Assembly: GCA_036675645.1 (NCBI GenBank)
Contig: JAKFEP010000060.1
Span: forward strand, 1-28,238
Origin: Methylotenera_A sp036675645
GTDB lineage: Bacteria; Pseudomonadota; Gammaproteobacteria; Burkholderiales; Methylophilaceae
Reading direction: 5' to 3'
DNA: 28,238 nucleotides
Part shown: positions 1 through 8,475 of the stretch, piece after piece
Layout: the number at the start of each line of letters is the position of its first letter
Numbering within the stretch: position 1 is the stretch's first letter
Notes under the pieces: model-generated
What the model saw: only the letters and a program-made list of their open reading frames with translations
Database searches by the model: none
Told to the model about the DNA's origin: nothing
Made by a program: the position numbers and the translations under genes

Positions 1-44
1 CCTAAGATTAACGAAAATAAAGACATATCGTTTGCAACGGTCAT
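1..44 (-). CDS. tolQ: TolQ, N-terminal fragment (cut by window edge)
   Basis: Only 14 codons and two extra bases are visible. The reverse strand from 44 reads MTVANDMSLFSLIL, which matches the usual start of TolQ, the MotA/ExbB-like proton-channel subunit of the Tol-Pal system in the inner membrane. The ATG overlaps the ybgC stop codon in an ATGA arrangement, which implies translational coupling. ybgC followed by tolQ is the standard order at tol-pal loci, so position supports the call as much as the short peptide does. The rest of the gene lies outside the window. Confidence 0.75.
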   Translation of the reverse strand, partial: MTVANDMSLFSLIL

Positions 45-493
45 ATTTGCTCCATTTTTACTTTAATTTCTATTGGAATTGCGGTTGGTTTAAAAGTGTC
101 TGCATCTACACAAGCTACCTTTATAGTTGCTTCAACCAAAGTGGGTTTCTCAGCATGCCTTGGTTGATTAGGTGGTTGACCGGATGGTTGATTGACGGAA
201 ATTTTTTGCAAAAATTCCAAACTACCTTGTCCTATTTTTCCAATCTCGCTACTGATTGTTAATAGATCATTAAATATTGCTGGTTTTTTAAAAGTGATTT
301 GCGCGCTATGCACCACAAAAATTATTTTTAATACATCGCGTAAATAAGTCTGCTCAAAGCCTAAAGCACGCAACCACTCGGTGCGGGCACGCTCCATAAA
401 ATTGAGGTAATTTGAATGGTATACCACACCACCGGCATCGGTGTCTTCGTAGTAGACACGCACTGGCCAGTTGAATGTTTGCTTGCTTATCAC
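41..493 (-). CDS. ybgC: YbgC-type acyl-CoA thioesterase (4-hydroxybenzoyl-CoA thioesterase family)
   Basis: A hot-dog-fold cytoplasmic thioesterase of 150 residues, linked to the Tol-Pal system in many Proteobacteria. The family signature VYYEDTDAGGVVYHSNY lies at about residues 13-29, with the catalytic Asp in EDTDAGG, followed by FMERARTEWLRALG. The start codon is GTG at 493. An in-frame TAA lies only three codons upstream and no ATG precedes the conserved core, so this start is nearly forced. No Shine-Dalgarno sequence is visible. Residues of about 99-118 form a Pro/Gln/Asn-rich insertion (SVNQPSGQPPNQPRHAEKPT) between core strands, making the protein longer than the usual 130-140 residues. 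The gene lies downstream of ruvB and overlaps tolQ by four bases. Family assignment is firm; the physiological substrate is not known from sequence. Confidence 0.93.
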   Translation of the reverse strand: MISKQTFNWPVRVYYEDTDAGGVVYHSNYLNFMERARTEWLRALGFEQTYLRDVLKIIFVVHSAQITFKKPAIFNDLLTISSEIGKIGQGSLEFLQKISVNQPSGQPPNQPRHAEKPTLVEATIKVACVDADTFKPTAIPIEIKVKMEQI

Positions 494-520
494 AGGTAAA
501 TTTTAGCATACATCTATTAT
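494..520 (-). promoter_or_regulatory. Candidate extended -10 promoter for ybgC-tolQ
   Basis: On the reverse strand an extended -10 element, TGCTAAAAT, ends seven bases before the GTG start of ybgC. No good -35 is visible. If it is used, transcription would start at or next to the GTG, giving a leaderless or nearly leaderless message. Inference from sequence only. Confidence 0.3.
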
Positions 521-608
521 TTATCGCATAACAAAAAATAATATATGCACTACAAGGCAATATCCATGCGGGCTGCAGGGCACCTAATTGAACACTGAGA
601 GGCAGTAT

Positions 609-1646
609 TTATTGCTGCCAAATCTCACCTGCAGCTAAGGTTTTAGGCACGGGCAACCCAAAATGCTGGTAGGCCAAACTGGTGGCGACGCGCCCACGAG
701 GTGTGCGCATCAAATAGCCCTGCTGAATCAAGTAAGGCTCAAGCACATCTTCAATCGTATCGCGCTCTTCGCCAATAGCCGCTGCCAAGTTATCCAAGCC
801 GACCGGGCCGCCGCCAAATTTTTCCAGTACAGCGCTTAATAGTTTTCTGTCCATCACATCAAAACCAAGTGCATCCACATCCAGCATTTTAAGGGCGGCA
901 TCGGCGATCTCACTACTCACCAGGCCATCGGCCTTAACCTGTGCGTAATCGCGTACCCGGCGCAGCAATCTATTGGCGATACGCGGTGTGCCACGCGAGC
1001 GTTTGGCGATTTCAAGCGCACCTGTTTCGGTAATTTCCACCTCTAACAAACCCGCGCTGCGATGCACGATAAGGCCTAACTCCTCTGCCGTGTAAAATTC
1101 TAAGCGCGACACGATACCAAAACGATCACGTAACGGATTAGTCAGCATGCCCGCCCGCGTAGTGGCGCCAATTAGGGTGAATGGTGGCAAGTCTAGCCGC
1201 ACCGACCTGGCCGCTGGACCTTCGCCTATCATAATATCCAGCCGGTAATCTTCCATTGCGGGATATAGAATTTCTTCGACAACAGGGCTAAGGCGATGGA
1301 TTTCGTCAATAAACAGGACGTCATTTGGTTCCAGGTTCGTCAAAAGCGCCGCTAAATCGCCTGCACGTTCAAGCACAGGACCTGAAGTCTGGCGCATATT
1401 CACGCCCATTTCGCGCGCTATGATATGCGCCAAGGTGGTTTTACCTAAACCTGGTGGACCAAACAGTAATACATGGTCTAGTGCTTCGCTGCGACCGCGC
1501 GCGGCATTGATAAAAATTTCAAGCTGGCTTCTGGCCTTTTCTTGACCAACGTACTCATCAAGTATTTTCGGGCGCAAGGCGCGCTCAATCGCCTCTTCTT
1601 GGGGGTTCTCGGCAACTGGGGCAATGAGGCGATCGGTTTCTATCAT
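609..1646 (-). CDS. ruvB: Holliday junction branch-migration ATPase RuvB
   Basis: A 345-residue AAA+ motor, the usual family length, which drives branch migration of Holliday junctions as hexameric rings on RuvA. Walker A GPPGLGKT lies at residues 63-70, Walker B FIDEIH at 112-117, the sensor region GATTRAG near 161, and the arginine-finger region NPLRDRFG near 170. The C-terminal winged helix includes GGGPVGLDNLA. The ATG at 1646 gives the normal N-terminus. ruvB normally directly follows ruvA; here four unrelated genes lie between them on the same strand. A 55-bp gap separates it from the GGDEF-EAL gene upstream, so it could use its own promoter or read-through. ybgC follows after 115 bp. 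Confidence 0.98.
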   Translation of the reverse strand: MIETDRLIAPVAENPQEEAIERALRPKILDEYVGQEKARSQLEIFINAARGRSEALDHVLLFGPPGLGKTTLAHIIAREMGVNMRQTSGPVLERAGDLAALLTNLEPNDVLFIDEIHRLSPVVEEILYPAMEDYRLDIMIGEGPAARSVRLDLPPFTLIGATTRAGMLTNPLRDRFGIVSRLEFYTAEELGLIVHRSAGLLEVEITETGALEIAKRSRGTPRIANRLLRRVRDYAQVKADGLVSSEIADAALKMLDVDALGFDVMDRKLLSAVLEKFGGGPVGLDNLAAAIGEERDTIEDVLEPYLIQQGYLMRTPRGRVATSLAYQHFGLPVPKTLAAGEIWQQ

Positions 1647-1701
1647 ATCTTTAACATGGCTGAGTAAATAACCCGCCTATCTTATCAGCCAAAGCGAATG
1701 T

Positions 1702-3807
1702 TTAGCCAAATACTGACAGGTTCTCAATCAATTTTTTAATCGGGATTGGTTCACCCAAATATAAGCCCTGGCCATAATGCACGCCGATACTTTTAAGCTC
1801 TTTTAAGATGGCTTTATTTTCAACAAATTCAGCAACAGTCTTAATGTTCATGGCCTCCGCTACGCTGTGGATAGAGCGCACCATGGCATGATCTATTTTA
1901 TTGCTGTGCATATCTTTTACGAAGGAACCATCGATTTTTAGATAATCGACATCGAAATTTTTAAGATACATAAACGACGACATGCCACTGCCAAAGTCAT
2001 CTAACGCAAAACTGCAGCCTAGCTTCCTTAAGGCAGTAAACAGTGAAATGGTATTTTTTAGATTCACAATCGCCGCTGTTTCTGTGATTTCAAAACAGAT
2101 GTTTTCTGGTGGAATGGAATAAATCACAAATTGCTCACGGATGAACCCCAGCAAGCTTTTATCGCCTAATGAGGTACCGGATAAGTTGATTGAAAATACG
2201 TAATTACATTTTTCGTGACTTTTATCTAGCAATTGCCGGTAAGTAGCAAACGTATTTTTGATGACCCATCTATCAATGTTTGGCATCAGTAAATAACGCT
2301 CGGCAGAGGGGATAAAGGTGACTGGCAGCATAATATTGCCATCGAGACTGATTTTTCGAATCAAAACTTCATAATGGTGATGCTGTGCTTCTGTGCTTGA
2401 AAGTGGCACAATCGGCTGGCAATACAACATGAATTGCTCATCATCGATTTCATCGGTAATGTCAGAAATGGCCTCAACTGCGCTTCGGCGCTGTGTGACT
2501 TCAAGATCGCCCGGGCTAAACAAGAAGCTTTGATTACGTCCTGCATTTTTAGCGGAATAACAAGCCATATCAGCCGCATGCACGATGTCGCTGACATTGT
2601 GGAAGCTGGAGTTGATGACGACCAGGCCGATGCTGACGCCGATATTAAAGATTTTATCTTCATGGATAAAACGATAATCTTGCACCAACTTAAGCAGTGT
2701 ATTGGTAATTTGGTTAGCATCAGACAGGCTACAATTTTCCAGCAATAAGCCAAACTCATCTCCACCTAAACGGGCTAAAGTATCTCTTTCGCGCATCCTG
2801 TTCGCCAATAGTACACTCACCTGGCGTAGCAACTCATCACCCGCCGCGTGGCCACAAGTATCGTTCACTAACTTAAACTGGTCCAAATCGAGATAACATA
2901 AAACATGCTGGGCGCCATTATCTTGTACACTTTTTAGACTACGTTCTAACCTGACTTCAAACTCGCGACGGTTTATTAATCCAGTCAAATCGTCATGCTG
3001 CGCTTGGTGCATCAACATAGAAGTCGCATCGTTGATTTTATCTTGCATAATCTCATAAGCATTTTTTAAACTGGTTGCCATTGAGTTAAAACCTTTTTGC
3101 AAGGTTTTTAGTTCGCCGCTGGAGTTTTCTGTAATGGTGTGTGCAAATAAGCCTTCGCCAACCTTATTTACCGCAAATGCAATTTCTTGAATCGGTTTAG
3201 TGATGTTACGGCCTATCCACCAAGCAATCACTGCACTTAATAGCAACCCTAGTAAACTGATTAATAGCATTTTTGTAATTAAATTTTGTTTAAGATTTTG
3301 CAAACTTAAATTACTTAACTCAACATAGACTTTGCCAATTTCCAACTCAGAAAGATCATTTTTAGGAGTTATTTCACTATCAAGGGGACTGCTAAAATCA
3401 TCAATCTCAACCAAACTACGATGGATAGGAGCGGCAAAAATAATTCCATTTTTTAATGGAAGTTCACTTTGCTCTTCCAGTTTTTCAATCATCTCAATGG
3501 CTATTTCGCGCCCACTCAATGCCAGCACACGATTATCTTCATCTAAAATAAGTACCGTTCTTAAATCTTGCTCGCTTAAAAGTGCCTGCTGTACCAAGCG
3601 TTGCAGTATTTGTTTATTACCTGATATCACGCCATATTCAGCTGCAGGGGCGAGCTGCGCGGCAATAATACGGCCACGATCTGTTAAAGAATGGTTTAAT
3701 ACGCCAAACACATTGGAAATTGCATATCCGGCTAAAATCATGGCAAACAATAGCGCCGGAATTGTGCCTAAGAAGATAACTCGGGTTTTAATACCTAAAT
3801 TTTTCAT
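1702..3807 (-). CDS. Membrane GGDEF-EAL protein with periplasmic sensor and HAMP domain
   Basis: A 701-residue c-di-GMP enzyme with a membrane segment at about 10-35, a periplasmic region at about 36-175, a second membrane segment at about 178-198, HAMP at about 199-252, GGDEF at about 265-430 and EAL at about 445-695. The periplasmic start (RGRIIAAQLAPAAEYGV) resembles the sensor region of BarA-type kinases. The GGDEF motif is intact (348-352) and is preceded by an RxxD inhibitory site, RERD (339-342). In the EAL domain the first motif reads EVL (E480), but the other metal and catalytic positions appear present: N541, E573, D603, D604, K624, E660 and Q680. Both cyclase and phosphodiesterase activity are therefore possible; which dominates cannot be read from sequence. 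Its ATG overlaps the stop of the binding-protein gene by four bases, implying coupled translation and a shared role in signal sensing. Confidence 0.95.
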   Translation of the reverse strand: MKNLGIKTRVIFLGTIPALLFAMILAGYAISNVFGVLNHSLTDRGRIIAAQLAPAAEYGVISGNKQILQRLVQQALLSEQDLRTVLILDEDNRVLALSGREIAIEMIEKLEEQSELPLKNGIIFAAPIHRSLVEIDDFSSPLDSEITPKNDLSELEIGKVYVELSNLSLQNLKQNLITKMLLISLLGLLLSAVIAWWIGRNITKPIQEIAFAVNKVGEGLFAHTITENSSGELKTLQKGFNSMATSLKNAYEIMQDKINDATSMLMHQAQHDDLTGLINRREFEVRLERSLKSVQDNGAQHVLCYLDLDQFKLVNDTCGHAAGDELLRQVSVLLANRMRERDTLARLGGDEFGLLLENCSLSDANQITNTLLKLVQDYRFIHEDKIFNIGVSIGLVVINSSFHNVSDIVHAADMACYSAKNAGRNQSFLFSPGDLEVTQRRSAVEAISDITDEIDDEQFMLYCQPIVPLSSTEAQHHHYEVLIRKISLDGNIMLPVTFIPSAERYLLMPNIDRWVIKNTFATYRQLLDKSHEKCNYVFSINLSGTSLGDKSLLGFIREQFVIYSIPPENICFEITETAAIVNLKNTISLFTALRKLGCSFALDDFGSGMSSFMYLKNFDVDYLKIDGSFVKDMHSNKIDHAMVRSIHSVAEAMNIKTVAEFVENKAILKELKSIGVHYGQGLYLGEPIPIKKLIENLSVFG

Positions 3808-4802
3808 GGTGTACTTTTCAAAGTCACGGTCATGGGGTCGGTAGATAACTTCTCTAAACTTAACATTTTTTTATGAATAGAGCTTTCGTCGCCTACTGGA
3901 ATATTAAGTGAGCGGGCAACTTGATAATTCACCGCAACAGAAAAATATTTAGGCGCTTGCGGTGGAGGCAACACACCTGGGGCCTGTTGGGACTTAATCG
4001 CAATTTCAGCTGCTTGCTTTGCCAGTTGCTTACTTGTACTGTATACCGCCGCCAAGGCTCCGGCCTTTACATAAGTTTGTGAAAAACCAAATACTGGCTT
4101 CAGGTAGCGATAACTGGTGAGCAGAATAGGCTGCACCGTTTCGCGCGTATACACCAAGGCATCAGGAACCGCCATCAGCGCATCAGAAACTTCTAGCAAA
4201 GTTGTTAAGTGCGGGATTAATTCAGACTCTTGCCGAATGTTTTCTTGCAAAATATTAAATTGTGCATCTTCCCCTGTCTCCCTAATATCCTCCATTTCAT
4301 CTATGGAATGAGGGCCTAACAGCATGCCTAAATTTTTTACTTGGGGCATTACTGTTCTAATCAATGAAAAACGTCTTGAGTAAGGCTGATCGAGCACGAT
4401 AGCGCTAAAATTACCTAACTGGCGTCTACTGTTGGCTAGCTGGCTGTTAAATGTGGGCAGCGGAGCAAATACCCCAAGCACTGGAGTTGTCACTTTAAGT
4501 TTGCTAGAGGCCCCCATTGCTTTCACGCCCAGCGCGATCACCAGTTCACTGTTTTCCGCTACCACCAGTCTTTCAACTTCACTTAAGTCAATCAGCTTGA
4601 CGCGCAAATGCGTAGTTTTAGCACTCATCAGCTCTGCTTTAAATGCCTCTACAAATTCCAGGTTTGACTCTGTTGGCGCACTCATCACAATAGTAATGCC
4701 CGTATATGCTTGTGCAAAATTAGGCAATAGCAGGCCGAGTGCTATCGCCAAACCGAAAAGCGGCTTGATGAAACGGTTAATTTTGCAATGGGTAGTTAAC
4801 AA
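3804..4802 (-). CDS. Periplasmic ABC-type substrate-binding protein, orphan
   Basis: A 332-residue secreted protein with a signal peptide at about residues 10-32 (FGLAIALGLLLPNFAQA, cleavage after AQA). The rest resembles the ABC_sub_bind family of periplasmic binding proteins: a VIALGVKA segment, then LGVFAPLP, LGMLLGP, VYTRETVQPILLTSYRYLKPVFGFS and a C-terminal YQVARSLNIPV. The start is TTG at 4802. No ATG exists upstream of the signal peptide, and the first internal Met would remove it. No ABC permease or ATPase gene is nearby. It lies 44 bp after the TonB-dependent receptor gene and overlaps the GGDEF-EAL gene by four bases, so I infer that it hands a bound ligand to the sensor rather than feeding a transporter. 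The ligand is unknown. Confidence 0.83.
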   Translation of the reverse strand: MLTTHCKINRFIKPLFGLAIALGLLLPNFAQAYTGITIVMSAPTESNLEFVEAFKAELMSAKTTHLRVKLIDLSEVERLVVAENSELVIALGVKAMGASSKLKVTTPVLGVFAPLPTFNSQLANSRRQLGNFSAIVLDQPYSRRFSLIRTVMPQVKNLGMLLGPHSIDEMEDIRETGEDAQFNILQENIRQESELIPHLTTLLEVSDALMAVPDALVYTRETVQPILLTSYRYLKPVFGFSQTYVKAGALAAVYSTSKQLAKQAAEIAIKSQQAPGVLPPPQAPKYFSVAVNYQVARSLNIPVGDESSIHKKMLSLEKLSTDPMTVTLKSTP

Positions 4803-4846
4803 AATAGCCTAATTCAATCTCTCTTAACAACAAAATAAAAATACAC

Positions 4847-6940
4847 TTAAAAATCTAACCTTACATTGATTCGCGCCCGCCTTTTATGCGTGTTGTAATC
4901 GGCAAATTCTTGGTAATGGTCATTAAACAAATTTTCTATCACTCCCGATAGTTCCCCATTCCATCGACCTGCATTAAATTTACGTGCAACGCGGATATCA
5001 GACCTTCTGATCAAATCAACATTAGTACCATCTCCCAACTGGCTAGTCTCGCTAGTTTGATAGTAAATGTAGCTGGCATCCCAGTTTTGATTAAATTTAT
5101 GGGTAAACAACGCACTAATGGTGTTGCTGGGCATAGACTCATCAAAGTTATTTGTAAGCCGCCTTTGCCTCTCGCGAATGTTAACGTGCGCAAAGTTGAG
5201 CATTAGGTTAGTACTACTAGCCAAATGCCATTTAGCTTGCGCTTCAAAGCCTTGGATAATTGCATTGCCGCCATTTGCCCCAGTACCCACAGCGTCAGGA
5301 TTCACTAGTATAAAACCTGGCGGAGTAACGAAATCATCACGATTAGCGATACGAATATGATCATTAATGGTGTCGTGGAATATTCTTGTATCCAAACTGA
5401 AATTACCCAATTTGCCCAAATACCCTATCTCCCTAGAGACAATCTGTTCTGGTTCAAGGTTGCCTCTATCTGCATAAAATTGAACCAGCAATGTTGTATT
5501 TGGTACAACGGTTGGCACCGTCACCCGTCTATTAAATTTTTCTTCCACATAATTAGCGGTCCGTAAGGCGCTTGAATAACCCAAGCGCACTGTATGGTTT
5601 GGATTAAACTTCAAATTGATGCTGGCGCGAGGCGAAATATCAGTGCCTGTGAAATCATTATGTTCCAGCATAGCACCTGCATTGAACACCAATTTTTGGT
5701 GTGCTTGCCACTCCATATGTCCAAACATACGCTGCAAATCAAAATAGTCTGTTTTGCTGGTGCCTAAATAATGCGGTGCATACATCGAATCACGTCTTAC
5801 ACTGCCACCCCACACCGCCCTAATATCTTTACCTAGCGCAAAGTTATGTTGTGCTTCTAAGTCAAATCTTTCGGTTTCTACTAAGTTTTTAATAGTCGCC
5901 GTATCATTTAAAAGCAATGCTCCCGCGCCAGGCCCAATCAAGACATCTGCAACTGGTCGTAAATTGGTTGAGGTTGTTTTATCATCGGACCGATCAAAAT
6001 TATGGAAAGCTTGTAGCACAAAATCACTGCTGTCAGAAATACGATGCCGCCAGCGCATTAGTTCAAAATGATTATTAATTTTCTTAGTACGCGGTAAAAA
6101 TAAAATAGGATCTTCTTCTATATTGCCTTCGCCACGCGCACCATCAGTCAGCCCAAACTCAAACTCAAAGCTATTATCAACATTCAATTGATAATCAGCC
6201 TGCGCATTCAAGAAACGGGTGCGCTTAAAATCATTACGGTCAGTCAAGCCATCATCCTGACGATACCCAGTCGTGAAGCGGTAATTCAGGTCATTTAATT
6301 TGCCTGCATGACGGTAAAATGCCTCATTTCTGCCATTACCGTGTGTGGCTAAAATGCTATTACTAGGCGCTTCAGATGCCGTTTGTGTAATGATGTTGAT
6401 GACACCGAAGTAAGAATTTGCGCCATAGCTAGCCGCATTCGGGCCGCGCGTCACTTCAATGCGCTCAATATCCATTAACGCAATTGGCAACTCGCTCCAT
6501 TGCACGCCGCCATACAATGGGCTATAGACAGAGCGTCCGTTGATTAATACCTGCATCGCACCAGGATATGCATTTGTCATACCGTGATAGCTTACCGCGT
6601 GGTTGGTATTGTGCACATAGCCCGCATTCACGCCTACATACATGCCAGGTACTAACCTAAAAAGCTCGGGAATATCTACCGCACCAGATGCACGTATCGT
6701 TGCACGGTCTATCACTGTCACTGCAGACGGTGCATCTGCCTGAGATTGCGATAACCTAGATACTGTAAGCACTCTGGGTAACTCCCCTAAGTAGTCTTGT
6801 TCTGACAAATCATCTTTTAACTCGACTGGATAAGGCTTTATGGGTTTAGAATCGTCTTCAATCGTACCTGCATACGTCACCAGCCCATAGGTTGCTGCAA
6901 TTAGCGCAACCCCTATATTGAATAATCGACGCGCTATCAT
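4847..6940 (-). CDS. TonB-dependent outer-membrane receptor
   Basis: A 697-residue outer-membrane protein with a signal peptide (about 1-24), a plug domain at about 60-175 (APSAVTVIDRATIRASGA, INGRSVYSPLYGG, IERIEVTRGPNAASYGAN, GVINIIT) and a 22-strand-type barrel to the end. The last residue is Phe (VRLDF), the usual signal for Bam-mediated insertion. Such receptors import or sense scarce ligands using TonB energy. I see no clear TonB box and no feature that names the ligand, so calling it a siderophore or cobalamin receptor would be a guess. It begins four bases after the DUF4349 gene and precedes the binding-protein gene, so the cassette is probably one transcript. Confidence 0.93.
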   Translation of the reverse strand: MIARRLFNIGVALIAATYGLVTYAGTIEDDSKPIKPYPVELKDDLSEQDYLGELPRVLTVSRLSQSQADAPSAVTVIDRATIRASGAVDIPELFRLVPGMYVGVNAGYVHNTNHAVSYHGMTNAYPGAMQVLINGRSVYSPLYGGVQWSELPIALMDIERIEVTRGPNAASYGANSYFGVINIITQTASEAPSNSILATHGNGRNEAFYRHAGKLNDLNYRFTTGYRQDDGLTDRNDFKRTRFLNAQADYQLNVDNSFEFEFGLTDGARGEGNIEEDPILFLPRTKKINNHFELMRWRHRISDSSDFVLQAFHNFDRSDDKTTSTNLRPVADVLIGPGAGALLLNDTATIKNLVETERFDLEAQHNFALGKDIRAVWGGSVRRDSMYAPHYLGTSKTDYFDLQRMFGHMEWQAHQKLVFNAGAMLEHNDFTGTDISPRASINLKFNPNHTVRLGYSSALRTANYVEEKFNRRVTVPTVVPNTTLLVQFYADRGNLEPEQIVSREIGYLGKLGNFSLDTRIFHDTINDHIRIANRDDFVTPPGFILVNPDAVGTGANGGNAIIQGFEAQAKWHLASSTNLMLNFAHVNIRERQRRLTNNFDESMPSNTISALFTHKFNQNWDASYIYYQTSETSQLGDGTNVDLIRRSDIRVARKFNAGRWNGELSGVIENLFNDHYQEFADYNTHKRRARINVRLDF

Positions 6941-6944
6941 TGCA

Positions 6945-7859
6945 CTAGATAAACTTAGTTTTAATTTTTAGCCAGTAGCGGCGGATTAACCACAAGACTG
7001 GAGTACCAATAATTAACCACGGGATAGCGCTCATCACAAACGTAATCACGCTACCAAAGCTTTCCATCATCACACGTCCGGCATCTTTAAGTGCACGTGC
7101 CACCGGCGCAAAAAAACCTTGCTCGGTAATCCCTTGTGCGGCGGAGAAATTGATACTCACTGCCACCAAATCAGTCTCTTGCGAGAGTATTTTGCGCATA
7201 CTCAGCATACTGTCCAGCTGGCTTTGTGTATTGGATAGCTCACGCTCAATTTCAATAATATCTTTAATTTTTGCATTTTTATCAGCAAGCATTAAACGTA
7301 ACCTGTCGCGCAATTCGCTTAAGTTTTTGATACGCGCATCGGTATCTACCACTTGATTGGTTTTGTCTTCAGAATCTCGGCTATGCTGCAATACCTCACC
7401 GTTTTTTGCCAGTCCAGTTAAAAATATCTCGACGTTTCTTGGTGGGACTCGAGCATTTAATGAAGCTGATGGCGGGTTGTAGGGCGTTTCTTTATTATAA
7501 TTAGCACTTAGCACCTCACAGCTTAGTGCCTGGCAATGCTTTAACGCGGCATCAAAACTGGCTTGCATCTGCGCGGCTGGGGTTTCTATTTGCAGGTGAT
7601 GGCGTAGCGCGATATATTTCTTTGCTGCATTACTGCCCTCACTCACTGGCTCAGAAAGCTCAGTCAGACTTTGCTCTGCGCCGCCTGGGGCATCCATGGC
7701 CATTTTCTCCATGCGAGGCGCAGGCACAGGAGCCATATTTGTAGTGGCCTCTGGTGCAGTGCTAGCAGATTGCTGCCCGCATGCAACCAGAAATAACTGC
7801 AATACCAACATTAAAAAAAACTGTTTCAATTTCAGCCACCCTCTTAAACGATGCTGCAT
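6945..7859 (-). CDS. DUF4349 lipoprotein with C-terminal membrane helix
   Basis: A 304-residue protein with a lipoprotein signal (LFLVAC, modified Cys at residue 27), a low-complexity Pro/Ala/Met linker to about residue 75, a DUF4349-type domain (RHHLQIETPAAQMQASFD through VSINFSA, about 86-238), a predicted coiled coil at about 173-225, and a hydrophobic helix near 268-290 followed by a Lys-rich tail. It may be anchored both by lipid and by the C-terminal helix. DUF4349 has no established biochemical function that I know of. It lies eight bases downstream of ruvA and four bases upstream of the TonB receptor gene, so it is the first gene of the cassette that splits the ruv cluster. Confidence 0.88.
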   Translation of the reverse strand: MQHRLRGWLKLKQFFLMLVLQLFLVACGQQSASTAPEATTNMAPVPAPRMEKMAMDAPGGAEQSLTELSEPVSEGSNAAKKYIALRHHLQIETPAAQMQASFDAALKHCQALSCEVLSANYNKETPYNPPSASLNARVPPRNVEIFLTGLAKNGEVLQHSRDSEDKTNQVVDTDARIKNLSELRDRLRLMLADKNAKIKDIIEIERELSNTQSQLDSMLSMRKILSQETDLVAVSINFSAAQGITEQGFFAPVARALKDAGRVMMESFGSVITFVMSAIPWLIIGTPVLWLIRRYWLKIKTKFI

Positions 7860-7867
7860 CTTACTTA

Positions 7868-8440
7868 TTATTTTGAAAGCAGTTTGAGCGCTTGCTTTAT
7901 ACCCTCTGCTACAGTGACATCGGCAGGCAATTGTTTTGCAGCCAACAAGGCCTCTCGGTCATTGTAGCCCAAAGCCACCAGCGCATTTAAAATATCATGA
8001 CTAGCCGATTTTATATTGCCGGCTGATGCCAAACCTGCCACACCAAATTTATCTTTCAGCTCTAACAACAAACGCTCTGCCGTTTTTTTGCCTATGCCTG
8101 GGATGCGCGTAAGCATGCCCACTTCTTGCATGCTGACTGCCTGTATTAAGTCTTCTATACTCACACCGCTTAAAATAGAGAGTGCAGATTTCGCCCCGAT
8201 ACCATTCACTTTAAGCAATTGTTTGAACGTACTTTTTTCTTGCTCGGTGCCAAAACCATACAACAGTTGTGCATCTTCGCGCACTACCATATAGGTGAGC
8301 AGCTGCACTTTTGTACCAACTTCCGGCAAATTGTAAAAGGTGCTCATCGGCACCTCAACTTCGTAGCCCACACCACCGCAATCTAATACAATAAGTGGTG
8401 GTGATTTTTCTATCAATAGCCCGTTTAGGCGTGCAATCAT
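7868..8440 (-). CDS. ruvA: Holliday junction DNA helicase subunit RuvA
   Basis: A 190-residue protein of usual length that binds the four-way junction as tetramers and loads RuvB. The N-terminal OB-fold begins MIARLNGLLIEK; two helix-hairpin-helix motifs follow (VNGIGAKSALSIL at about 78-90 and IPGIGKKTAERLLLELK at about 113-129). The C-terminal RuvB-binding three-helix domain includes ILNALVALGYNDREA. The ATG at 8440 gives the canonical N-terminus. It follows ruvC by 35 bp in the normal order, but ruvB is displaced more than 6 kb downstream. Confidence 0.98.
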   Translation of the reverse strand: MIARLNGLLIEKSPPLIVLDCGGVGYEVEVPMSTFYNLPEVGTKVQLLTYMVVREDAQLLYGFGTEQEKSTFKQLLKVNGIGAKSALSILSGVSIEDLIQAVSMQEVGMLTRIPGIGKKTAERLLLELKDKFGVAGLASAGNIKSASHDILNALVALGYNDREALLAAKQLPADVTVAEGIKQALKLLSK

Positions 8441-8475
8441 AATTATTCAACTTTTAAAGTTCAAAGGGTGCTTTT

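Noticed and set aside
494..608. A gene in the ruvB-ybgC gap (part of a 68-codon minus-strand frame at 354-560)
   Set aside because: Most of it is a frame shadow of ybgC; only a possible promoter is visible in the gap.
3332..3844. 170-codon open frame on plus strand opposite the GGDEF-EAL and binding-protein genes
   Set aside because: It lies antisense to two well-supported coding regions, is Ser-rich shadow sequence with no recognisable domain, and has no promoter or ribosome site I can support.
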